Below are positions 14,801 through 26,800 of a stretch of 64,000 nucleotides of DNA, in pieces. Positions within the stretch are counted from its first letter, which is position 1. Every line of letters begins with the position of its first letter. The notes beneath the pieces are model-generated. The model did not search any database. It was not told the DNA's origin and was given only the letters and a program-made list of their open reading frames with translations. Position numbers and translations under genes: made by a program. This DNA comes from Diploscapter coronatus (taxonomy: Eukaryota; Nematoda; Chromadorea; Rhabditida; Rhabditidae): contig OZ038423.1 in the NCBI GenBank assembly GCA_964036155.1, forward strand, positions 55,567,249 through 55,631,248. Direction: 5' to 3'.

Positions 14801-17800
14801 CAGATTCTCCTCCGTCGCCCCATTCACATTCACATCCATCGGACTCTGACTTTCAGTGAGAATCGAGCTATTTCTTCCGCCTGCCTCGCCCATTCGAGCA
14901 CGGCATTCCGCCTGCAAAAATGCATCATTCAATCGATCAACAAGAATGAGACATTCAAAATATAAACTGTTTGGCAAAAACAAAACAATATGCCGCATCA
15001 TATTGTTGAGACTTTTGAAATAGCAACTTGAATTCTTCGTGACCCTTTTCTAAATCTTTTTGGCCGCTATTTTTGAAGAAACTACAAGAAAAGGCTTGAA
15101 AGCATAAATGGGTTGCGAAATCGCGATGTCATAATGACGAATTCGAATTGCCTTTGAGATTTTTCAGTAAATTTTTCAAATTTATTTCTTTTACATACAC
15201 ACGGCCCGGCCTTATGTTCCATTCTATTGGAATGAACGGTCCAGAATTTGAAAAAATCCACCCAAGATATTTAGATTTCCGATGTCGAAATTTTCTCTAG
15301 AGATAATTATATAATTACGAATGATTAACGAATCGATACTCCAATATTTCAACGACGCAGTAACGATACAACTAAAAGAGCATTGATTTTGGTCATGATA
15401 ATGAGGTAAGGAACAGTCAAACATTGTTATCAAATGGACTGAAAGGAATGACAGAATGAATGTGCAAATGGAAGGTGGAATAGGGAATGTAATGGCAGGG
15501 TGAAGATAAGAAATGAGGAAGACAAGCAAGAAAGAGGGAAACACGATGTCATTAGGCAGGAGATTATGATGTTCCAAACGGTATTTACAGATCACCTGAC
15601 AGAAATTGTAGGCGTTGAAAAGTAATGGATAGTTTAGGATGATTAGTATCTCATGGATAGAGCTAAAAATGACATAAAAGCAATAACTCGATATGCAAAT
15701 GAAAACGATAATTGGCGCCTGATTTTCAGCGGAAAGAATCAATATGGCAAAAATTTCATGTAAGAAGCAGTTGCAAATAGTTCCTATTAGAATTTCAGGG
15801 AATTGCAAATGTTTAGGAAACAAGGGTACACTTGTTTCTAATCTCACAGTACCATTTTCGGTTCAAAAAATGCGGAATTTTAACCGATTCTTCAATTTTG
15901 AAATTCAGTAATTGCGCCTATTTCGACTTTCTCCGAATAACTATCTCTTTCTGCAAGAATTATCGCTTCTCGTTTCTCTTCTCGCATTTCTTCAATTCTT
16001 GCTGATTTCTCTTCCAAATTAGGGCACAGTCAACCAATCGATGGCTAAATTACACCACCAAAATTGTCAGATTCGGAGAAAAAACGATGTTATCAATATG
16101 AAAAGTTATAATTGGGGATTTTTAGAAGGTGAGGCTAAGCATGATGCAATTTGTGATATGACCGAGATCGAGTGAAAGAACGAATGAGCAGAATCTTCGA
16201 AAGTGATGCAAACGTGGAGAAAGTTCAAAATTTCGATAAAAGTAATACAATGAAACAGTAAATGCAACGTGTATGTCTAAAATTCAACAATCTTGAAAAG
16301 AACTTTTTCAGAATAAAAGCTTTTAAAATAATCTTTTGACATTCACGACAAATTGATGGCTGCCAAAAACCGAAGTCCGCATTTAGAAAATGGTGGATAG
16401 TAAATCTGTGAAAATCGCTACGTAACACGGGAAAGTGTCGACTTGACAGATGCGCATATCATATCTGTGATAAACAGCAAGATGGGAAGAAGAAAGGGAA
16501 GTCGAGATATAAGCCAATTAGGGAATGAAAAAAGAAAATACGACGAATACAGTGAAGCTGACAGGTCAAATGAAATATGAGTAGTTATAGGGGTTGTTGA
16601 ATGGTAATGGAACCCGACAAATGACGATGTAATCGCTTCCGATGCAGGTTACAATTCGAGAAGAAAAGGAAAGGGGAGAAGAAAACGGTTCAAAACAATC
16701 GTAAATCAATCGGAAAGATTGAAATCGATAATAAAATTGCGCGTGAATAGGAAGCTATAAAGTGTTGAAAACGCTTGACATCAAAGCAGAGAAACTGATA
16801 TTATGATAGTTATGATAAAATTTTCTTGAATCAAAAATAGTTTTGCGTTCTGATCAATCTATGAATGAAAGATCGGAATAATATTTTAAATAATCATAAA
16901 ATTCTAAAAAAATGTCGAAATGATGAATAATCAATGTGCCTATTTGGCTTGTCTCATCGATTTGTTAACAGTTTTGATTGTGTCTTGAAATGCAAACTGC
17001 TCCGAGTGTGTTCCAAAGTAGAAAAGATAGAAAGAAGCATGATTCAGAATGAAGAGACGAAGAGAGAAATGGAGGGCGGATGCTAAAGTAAAGAAGCGAA
17101 GAAAGACAGGAAAAGTGATTCATAATCAGAAACGAAGAAGATGCGATTTTGGCGACGATTCATAAAGAAGTTGCACAAAGTCAGGGAACATTTAGGTATT
17201 CTGGGAAATCTGAGAAAAAGAAAAATTAGCATATTTTATGGATTCCTGGAATGCTTTGATGTGAAAACTTACAAAATTACTGATTTTCAAGCTGATAAAA
17301 AGTTCCAAAATGCTATTTCTACTAAAGTGGTTTACTTTTAGAGCAAACTAAGAAAAATGTTTAGAAAATGAAAAACCAATTCGAATTTTTTGATTCCAAA
17401 ATGTTCGAATTTCGAAAGAAGCAAAAAAAAACAATAAAACCCCACTTGAATAATTAACCCCATTAGAGAGACGAATTTTGGGAAATTCTAAGCAAGGAGG
17501 AACTTCACTAATAGGCAAAATTGCTGCAAGAGCTGAAAGTAAGGAAGGACCAAGAGGAAAGCAAAAGGGCTTAACGGGTCGGGGACGGAAAAGGAGAGAA
17601 GGGAGGGAAAGGGTTCGAAGTTAGACAGGGGAGCAAATACTTCGAGGTTGAGAGATGGGAATGATAGCATTACGCGAGGAGAAAGGTAAAATACGACAAT
17701 AAAATTGGAATAACAAAGCTTCTCTGATAAAGACATATTTCAGTGGTGGTATTCTTTGCTTGATAACTGCGAGTTAAAGGTCGCCGTTAAAAATTTTTAA

Positions 17801-20800
17801 CAGTGACCTTTAACTCTCTTAACGGCGACCTATGGTTTTTTCAAACTAATGATGCAAAGTTAATTGGAGGTGAAATCTCGTAGTTTTTTCACGAAAAGCT
17901 GCTGGATGTCATATATTTCTACAGCGGAATGAGAAAAAGTTCAAATAATTACCCAAAACCTAGAATTTGAGGGCTAATGGTGACCTTTTAATCGCTAACG
18001 GCGACCTCGTTTTTATAACTCGCAGTTAGTCGCCTAACAGCGAGCTAGTTAACAGTGAGCTCGCCGTTAAGGAAATCGCTAACTGGGAGTTAGTACGAAA
18101 TAGTATGGGAAAATGAGAGATTTAACTGCACTTAACTCCCAGTTTAAAAAGTCAAAATTCTACTTTTCATAACTGGGAGTTAAGTCTCTCATTTTCCCAT
18201 ACTATTTCGTACTAATTCCCAGTTAGCGAATTTTCTTAACGGTGAGCTCGCTGTTAACTAATTCCAGTTAGATTCTCTTAACAGTGAGCTCGCCGCTAAC
18301 TAACTCGCAGTTAGCGATTCTCTTAACTCGCAGTTAAGTTTCCCTTAACGGTGAGCTCGCCGTTAGTTAGCTCGCAGTTAGCAGCAAAGAATACCACCAC
18401 AGCCTATTCTATTCGACCAGGCTTCATCATAAACATGATTTGGTCAAAAAGCCATTAGACAGGAACGGTTTTTCTTGTGAAAACGTGAAAATTGTCGCGA
18501 GATGCTGGCTTATCAGAGAAAACGATTTATTGCGATAAAGAGAATACCTGCGAAGGCAAGCATTTTGATGGCATAGAATGGTGCGGCTAAAGGAATGGAA
18601 GAAGGAAGCCTTTCAAGAAAAAGAGAAAGGAAATCCATTTCGACATATCGATGTGTGTGTGAAAAGATGAACGATATTAGAATAAAAAATAAGTGTGATT
18701 TTTGGAGAAATTTCATATATTCGTTTGAAGAGAAAGAAATGAATATCAGTACTATCACTGGGCGAAGAATGACAAAAATATTATTTTTGTTGTAAAATTG
18801 AGAAATTTTGGTCGTTTTACGGACAAGCAAACCGTGAAAATGGTATTCCTTTTGCAGAAAATAGCCAATGATTCGGAGCATTAACTCAGAATTTGAATCG
18901 CATCATCGTTTTGCGGGCACAAAGGAATATCAATAAAGGGGGAATGAGCAGGTGGGATGGGAGGGGGATTTGAAATGAAAGATGAAATTAAATGGGAGGA
19001 GATGATGGAATATGCACACGGGCAGATGACAGATTGCACCGAACAGTCCATATGATGAAGAATAAACTGTAAGAGGAATTGAGCTCTAAAAGAAATAAGG
19101 AATAAAATATTTTCCGAGTTTAGGAAAATCAGGAAGAATTGGAGGACAGTGATAAGATGAATTCAAAAAGAAGAAAGCTGAAAACGAATGTCCAAGTGAA
19201 TGTTGCTGAAAACATAATGAAAGTTGGGTTCAGCGCTTTATATTGGATCAAAATATGGAGTGAAATCAAGTGTTTTCAATTATTTTCCCCAGGGAAATTT
19301 AAATTTCACTTCATTCCCAGCAAAATTTCAATGCCCAGTGAAAATGACCATAACAAGCACGTTAAGTGACTCTCAAATTCGGCTTTCACATTCTAATCTC
19401 TCTATGATGAATTGCAATTTGCAGCAAAGTGGAGGTGTCATAGTTCAAACGAAAGTGAGGTGTACTTCATTTCCAGAAAGTAACAGGCTAACATTCTTCA
19501 GGGAAAATGAGGATTTATGAATGTCCGCTACAAAAACGCAGGAATGGGTTCTCACAGATCGTTAATATTTTCGCTGAATCTTGCATGTCTCGTGCACTCA
19601 GAGCATTTTCAGTGGCCGATTGCTTGCAAAATGTCATCCGCCAAAATGTGCATATTTACACACAAAATAGGTGCATTCCGATAGAGAATGGAGAGGAGAG
19701 CCCTATCAATGAATTGAATGGGATCCGACTTGAGAAATATGGAGATCGCGAATAGTTTTGAATAGAAAATCATGAAATGCAACTTTTTGATATTATTATT
19801 TATGTAGGGACCGTCAGCCATTTTGCAAAATTCACTCTGGCACTATGTTTTCTACATTTTTCAGGGTCTGAGGTGCCCCTCTAAACATCCCCACCGAAAA
19901 AACCGCGAAAAAATACGTCACTGATGAAAAAATTGATAAAATTTAACGCGAAAAATCGGGAAAATCGCTCCTTTTCGTGGACAAGGGAAAGGGGCGTGGT
20001 TTATCTGCAAAAGACACTATGCCGCTCGCTTCCCCCTTTCTTTCTCTGCCTTTAGGGATCTTTTTCTCTGCACTCTCTTCCATTCAGCATTGGTTTCCTT
20101 TATATTTTCGCGAATTATCAGGATCTCAGTCGCGGGTACTAGGATTTTTCTGATTTTTTCACTGAAGACGGACAATTGACCAACTAATCAAAATATGAAA
20201 TAAAAAATATGTACCTTTCAAGATATGCCTAGGGTGATCCAATTTAGTAAAGACGAAAAAATGGTCATTTTGAAATTCATTTAAAAAATATTTTTTGATA
20301 AAATTTCGATTTTTTCTTTTGAATAACATAATTAGGGAGTATCAAATTTTATTTTAGTCAAGTTTTCGGACGATTTCAGTGATCCTTTGTCAAGATACAG
20401 GACCGCAAAGGCGAGCATCTATTATTGCCTCGAAAAAATTTGCTCTACGCAGGATTTTTCTAATTTTTACATATGTTGTACATTTCAACTAGGTGTACCG
20501 ATTCATCAAAAAAAATGAAATGTACCTTTTTTATAACTTGAAATATTAGCATTGTCGTAATTTGGTGTGCATTTGACGCGCATTTGCGGACTCCTTTCGC
20601 ACCCAATCAATAAATCGATATCACCACGTGAAAGAGCGGTATCGAATTGTATAGTAGGTACCGATAAACTATTAAAAACAAAAATAAAACAAGAAAAATC
20701 GGCGATAATCGAAAGGGTTATCAACTATGGACACTTTTGAATCAAGTGAAAGGGGCGGGGCTTGGCGGTCTCTATATTTATGACTAAGTTCACATAAAAT

Positions 20801-23800
20801 GTTCAAAATTTGTACCTACACAAATCGTTCTTCATTTCTACAATCACTACTATAAAAGTGTAGACCATAAATGACCTGAAAAGAGCCAAAAAGAGGCAGA
20901 GAAATAAAGAGAAAGTCGAACAGAAATGGAGAAAGGAGAAGAGAAAATCCAAACAATGCGATGCAAATGCGCGACATATGCGAGTGGGAGCAGAGGGGCA
21001 ACTCTACAGATTTGCAGATTCATTCACAAAGGCAAATCCTCCCATTTCCCTGTTCCCATTCCTCTGTTCTCTCCCACAACCGCTTTCTTTCCAACAAACA
21101 AGACTCCAGGCCCACTCTCATTCTCAAGCAGTTCAACACAGTTTCACTTATCCAAGATTAGAAGGGTAAGGAGGGAGGAATGTAGAAATAGTGCTCTTCT
21201 AGAAACATTCGTGGGAAAATCAAATCCTGTAAAGTGATCTTAAAACTTGAAGGAATATTACAGCATAGATAAAGGATAGTGATTTTTTTAAAATTCAAAT
21301 CGAAAACTCATTTCATCTTTGAACTAAAGTCAAATTTTCAGTCCAGGTAAAATTCTACGAGGGTGGACTGGCGGTGTTACGTCGAAACTACGAAGTTTTG
21401 AAATGTCGCGCGTCAAAATTCGGGTCTCGCTTCATTTCAAGCGGAAGTAGGCCAGGCAACCCTCGATTTTGGGGGAAAAATGCCTGAAATCGAGGTGAAA
21501 TCTGACAAATCGAGTGCAAAAGTGAGCAGCAGAATGCACAAATCAGATGGGGTGGGTTGTGGTCACGAAATTGGAAGGAGAAAGATCAGAACGAGATAAA
21601 TCCGGGATTTTGGATGAAAAGTAGAAAATGGAAGCAGAAGGAGTTATGAAATGACGTTGATCGGATGAAGTTGTGCAGATTTCAAAATTCAGGAAGATTG
21701 CAGATCTTCCTTAGAAGGAGAGATCATAATTGAAAGCAGCTAGTTTTGGTATTCTTGAGTTGTGACAACGTTTCAGGAGATTCTAATTTTACATGCCTGC
21801 CCATAGAAAACGGATAAAGATAGGATAATAAAATGAGTGGAAGTGAATTGATATTCGGGTTAATGTGAAAAGAAAAGAAAGAAAATGGAAACGGAAAAGG
21901 AGAAATGAAAGGACACGCCTCCGAATGAATGGTGGAATAGCCACAGGGCCATTTGACAGTCAGGTTGGGCAGCAAGAATGAAAGGGGAAGAAAGAAAGGA
22001 TATGAAACTATGAGGACAAATGTGGAAGAGATAGGAGATATGAGTTTGAATGAAAAGAGGAAGTAGACTGGAGTTGAATAAGAAGGCGTTCACTCCAATA
22101 GAATTACCGGACCGGGTAATCATGAATAACTTTTTAAATCAAGATAAAAGCTAGCCTTTTTCTTCCACCGGCTCAAAATCGATTCCTGCTCATTTCGATC
22201 CAAGTCCTTGTCGGTCAAGTTCACCAACGAACAGCGACCGCGAGTCTGAAAAGCTTGAAGTCTCAAACTTGAAGATGAAGATGAGTTTTGCCTGTTTTTC
22301 TCGGGAATCTCCATAGACCGATTGAGACATTTTCGCGATCGATCTTCGAAGCCTTTCATCTGCTGCTTCTAATGGGTCAAACTTCCGGAATTTGACGTCT
22401 GAAATTTTCACTCATCTTCAAAATTTCAATGAACTATTCTCAATGGTGTGTTAAGCATTGATCTTGCATTTCTGATAAGAGGTCGAATGACAATTTTGAG
22501 ATTTATAATCGAAACAAACTCATTTTTGGAATCGAAACGTAAGACAATTTCGTCTCTTCCTTTTTATTGATAAACATGAATTAAGAATTCTTACCATTTT
22601 TGTCACTTTCCCCGTTTGAATTGCTGCCATTCGACTGCTCACCTTCTCCTCCATTTATCTTTTCCTTCTCAACTCTTTGTCCGGTTTGATTCCGTTCCAT
22701 TTCCGAATCAGTTGGTCTGTCTGCTGCTGGCACTGTTGTTCGCTTTGCCGAATCGGGAATGGGAGTGAGTCTTTTGAGTGGGGGAGGAGCCTTATTGGGA
22801 GGAGTCATCCAAGCTGAAGGAGAATAGGGCGATTGGTTGAAGACTGGCATCTTAGTGGAATTAGAAGAGTCCTGAAAATATAAGTCATTAAAAAACGAGT
22901 TGGAATTTTAGAAAATCGGTTTTCTTGATAAAGATATTATTTTCTCTTCCAAAATTACAAACTTCCCCAAAAGCCTAAATTGACTTGGAATATGCGAAAT
23001 GAAAGTTTTAGACGCACGAACAAAAATCAATAAAATCCAATAAACAATCGAAAATGCTGCAAAGTGTGACCGTGCCATGATTTATGAAATTAGAAGAGAA
23101 AAAGCTTACTTTATTTGTTGTGACATTTTCGTCAAGAACTGTCTGCGATCCTTCTTCCTTCCTTTCAGTATTATTCAATTCTTCTAAAGACACTGCTTTG
23201 GGAGTGGCTTCATTGCTCGATGCGACAATTGTCGAGGTGTTTACGGAATTCTGAAAGGAAAATAAAAATTAACAATTTTCAATAGGAACGATCTTTTCAA
23301 ATAAGATTTTATTGTTCATAACTATTGTGAATTCCCTAACCTCTCTATCCCTCATCGTCATTTCAGAAGAAGACGAATGAACCGAAGCAGTAAGATCATC
23401 GATCAGAGAATCCGTGTTCATCGAGCTGTACATTATCTGAAAGAAAATGAATAACTTTGACAAAAAGCTCTGTGAAAGGTAGCTTAAAGTAATAGAGCAT
23501 AGAGAAGAACATGATTCCTCTATCTTTTTCGTCATTTGACATTTTCTCAAATTGCGTAACTTCAAAGAGCCAGGGATATTCTCAAACTTACCTGTGAAGA
23601 AGTCATTCGATTGTTGTCGTTGGTGCTCATCCAAGGAGCTGATGAATGGTAGGAGGAAGTGAGGGAACAGCTCATTGGACTGTAGGAGGGAATTTGAACT
23701 GAAGGGGGTGGCAATTGACGACGGAGAGGGGCAAAGGGCTAAATCAATCGTTTCAAATTGGAATTTTAGTAAGCTTTGTAGAAAAATAAGGGTTCTCAAG

Positions 23801-26800
23801 AAAAAAAGATTTTTACCGACTCCCTATCAGATCTAGTCTGCTGTTGTTGCTGCTTTGTGAGATCGACGCAACTCGAAGGCAGCGAGCTGATTTCAGCGAG
23901 AATTTGGGAAGTCCACCTGGAGCATTCTCATTTCATGATAATGGGAGTTTTTCTACAAACCTCGTGACAGCATCCTGGTTGCCGAAATCGAATTGTTCAC
24001 CATTAAGATTTCGAACGCTCAAGGATCGAGGCTGGGCTCTAAATTTGGAAATTTCTTATTTTTCAAACTTGGAAAAGAATTGCAATTTTCAATATCCAGA
24101 AATTTTATTCATTTTGATAGAAAGAAGAATTTCCACCTTATCGGAGTGATGCTGTCCATGACTGCCAAGTCGCCGGTGGAATTCGCGAATTTCGATCGCA
24201 AATGGCGAGTCGCTCGGCGAGCCGACGGGCCTGAAAATAAACAGGGTTAATAGTAAATTTTTTCTGAAAATTCGAAATTTGAGTTGAGTAGTTTTGTTTA
24301 GTTTAATGAAGCATATGACATTATTCACGATACCGTTATTTGAAATTTTTAGAAAATATACTCTAGCCACAACCAGGAAATAAAATTTTTCTTGGAAATG
24401 TATAAAAACCTATCGCAGGTTTTCAAAGAATGGTATTTTGAATAAGTACCTCTGGGCACTCGTTTTGCTGCTGCCTGTTGCTTGAAACGAGTCGGATCAA
24501 TCTCGGAATTTGAATTCAGCTGTCCTCCAGGCAAATGACCGTTGGATTTTGAACTAGCAGGCTGAAAAGAGAGCGATAAAAATTTTAATGACTATTTTAG
24601 ACGATTAAAAATTCAATCGTTTTTAGAGAAATGCAAAGAAATTACAAGTAGAAAGAAGTTTTCCATACCCTTACATATCATGACTCTATCGAGTTTCCTT
24701 TGTCGCTCACAAGAAAATATCAATTTTTCAAACTCCAAACAAGGAAAGTCTTGAGAAAGTGGATAACTCTTTTGAATTGGCCTCGTGTTTCCAAGATTAG
24801 GAACATTTTCTTCGCGTCCTATGCAAAGTGATCGTTTGTGGGTTTTCATTTCATTAATGAAAAGCGCGCTCGGCCTTATTTCTTCCCTCTTTTTCCTTCT
24901 CCTCATTTTCCTTAGCAGTTGATAAGCAACTCAATCAGCACTGCCATAAAACAAATTAATTCTCCCGGTTAACTAATTGCATCTAGAAGGCTGCAAAAAT
25001 GCCCTAATCAGAATAAGGAAAGAAGAAAGTTTCCTTTCCATTCACACATTAGTCGAATTAGCATAAGGAAAGTTTGTTTACCTACCGAGAACAGTAACTT
25101 TCTAGTTTCTATGATAAATTTTAAAGCTTGAAATAATCGATAGAATTTTGACTTTTTATCAAAAATCTGAACAATTTTGGACTGATTTGACATTGGATAG
25201 TCTCTAAACAAGAAGAAAAAGAAGAAATTAGAAAGAAGAGCCATTTTGCAAAGGGAAAAGCTGCTTGTCTGCTCACTAAAACTACGACAGTTCTCTGGTT
25301 GCATTGGTTTACAATTCGCTAACTATTTTGACTGGCAAAACGAGCAGGATGATAGAAAATGATGCACAGATGGGCCACACATACAAACGCAGAAGAATAG
25401 AGAAGCAGAAAGAAGGAAAATAGTATGAAAAAGAAGGGAAACATAGAAAGAACACTATTACGAACTATTATATCGACTATCCTATGCATTTGCTCTAAAT
25501 TGTATTGTCAATAAGTTTGTAAATTACTGGAGAGATAAGCAGAAAATTTGCACTTTAGTGAGTTTGATTAAAAAAATTGAAGGTTTGTCAAGTGACCCAC
25601 AAAAATATCCTCGAAAAGACATCTCATTTTAATTTCATGATGTTTCTCTACGTTTACAAATCTTCAAACCAACAAGATTCACGCAAAAAGTAGCGGCCTT
25701 TTGAGATTTTCTCCAAAATCCTAAGCTTCTAAAAGATACATAAAGATTTAGAAGAATTCGATCGAACAAAATACAAAGTTTGAACTAAATCTGGCGGGCT
25801 GTACGACAAGAAAAGTAGATTATCTCCTAGGAAAAACGGGGAAAAATGGGAATCGGGGAGAAAAGACCTGCTGAATGTAATGAACCTCTATTTGAGTGTC
25901 TCAAGTATGGGAAGGGGAGAGGAGATAAGGACTCTGCCAGGGGCAAGAAAGGAAAGGGAAGGAAGGGACGGACGGACGGAAAGAAGGCCAATAGAGAGGG
26001 AAGCCTCGTTTCAATTAGGCAATTTCGCCCTGAGCAAACACTTTCCCCTGCAGCTGCACGCTTTTCGGCCTTGTCATCTGCCAAACGACATCGACTACCA
26101 AAGCAGATATTTTTGAAACCATTGCGTAGGCTTCATAGCTATACCCCTTGAAGAAGAAAAAGACATTTTAGAATGAAGTAGCTTTTGAAAAGGAAATATT
26201 ACAATTCTCGAAAAGCGCTGTGAGCAGATGATAAAAGGAGGAAATATTCAAGAATAAATAAATCTAGTAGTTGGTGTACTTTAAAAAATCATAAAGGATA
26301 AAAGGCTTGCAGAAACTTCAGTTTCTTCAACATATTCAACCTTCAAACTGAACGAGCTTTCCGGAAAAAACATGATTGAATGCATTTCTATAAGAATATC
26401 GCATGTGTCCCGCAAATGTTGTCCTCCTTGAAAAATGCTATAATGCTAAATGTTGGTGGAGCTTCATTTTTCCCCACTGTAAGAAGATGAAGGGGAAAGA
26501 AAGAGCAACTAGCATTTAGCAATAGAATATGCTTCTATGAGGGTGATTTGCTTGGCACATGCGTTAGACAAATTTTCCCACCTGTCTAGCCGTCTTTCCG
26601 ATATCGTCCTCGTCACTGGACGAGTACTTCCCGTTGACCGCAGTGCCGACAGCCAGAATCAGTCCTGTTTCTGGCTCGATACTAACCGACTTCCTCTGTT
26701 TCCGAGTGAAACGCCGTTTCCTCAAAACGACCGGTCGATTGTCTGAAAACATTCTCTGTGAAATTCGTTCCTTGCGAAACTCCCATCCCTGTCCCAATTT

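Larger units (their letters stand above)
14912..22155 (-). other. 7.2-kb intron 14 of the gei-1-like gene, possible internal promoter region
   Basis: The longest intron of the gene, separating the N-terminal exons from the exons that lead into the SAM domain. It contains the foldback element at 17743-18400, a diverged direct repeat around 20137-20545, and GC-richer patches at 19975-20110, 20740-20770 and 21350-21480. In DLC1-family genes short isoforms often start from internal promoters ahead of the SAM exons, so such a promoter could lie here. No first exon with a clear ATG and splice donor in phase with exon 15 was found. The flanking junction (exon 14 to 15) is the only uncertain join of the gene. 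Confidence 0.45.

Noticed and set aside
14540..15001. 153-codon minus-strand open frame as a stand-alone gene
   Set aside because: Only 14687-14911 is coding-like, with standard borders in phase with its neighbours. The flanks are hydrophobic intron translation.
24137..24230. Reading RPVGSPSDSPFAIEIREF through exon 6
   Set aside because: The longer open frame does not fit the phases of exons 5 and 7. The frame PSARRATRHLRSKF does.
23817..24230. PH domain suggested by DAVTRWTSQILAEI at the end of a beta-rich stretch
   Set aside because: Only the last helix looks PH-like. With the correct frame in exon 6 the preceding residues are low-complexity, so a PH domain cannot be supported.
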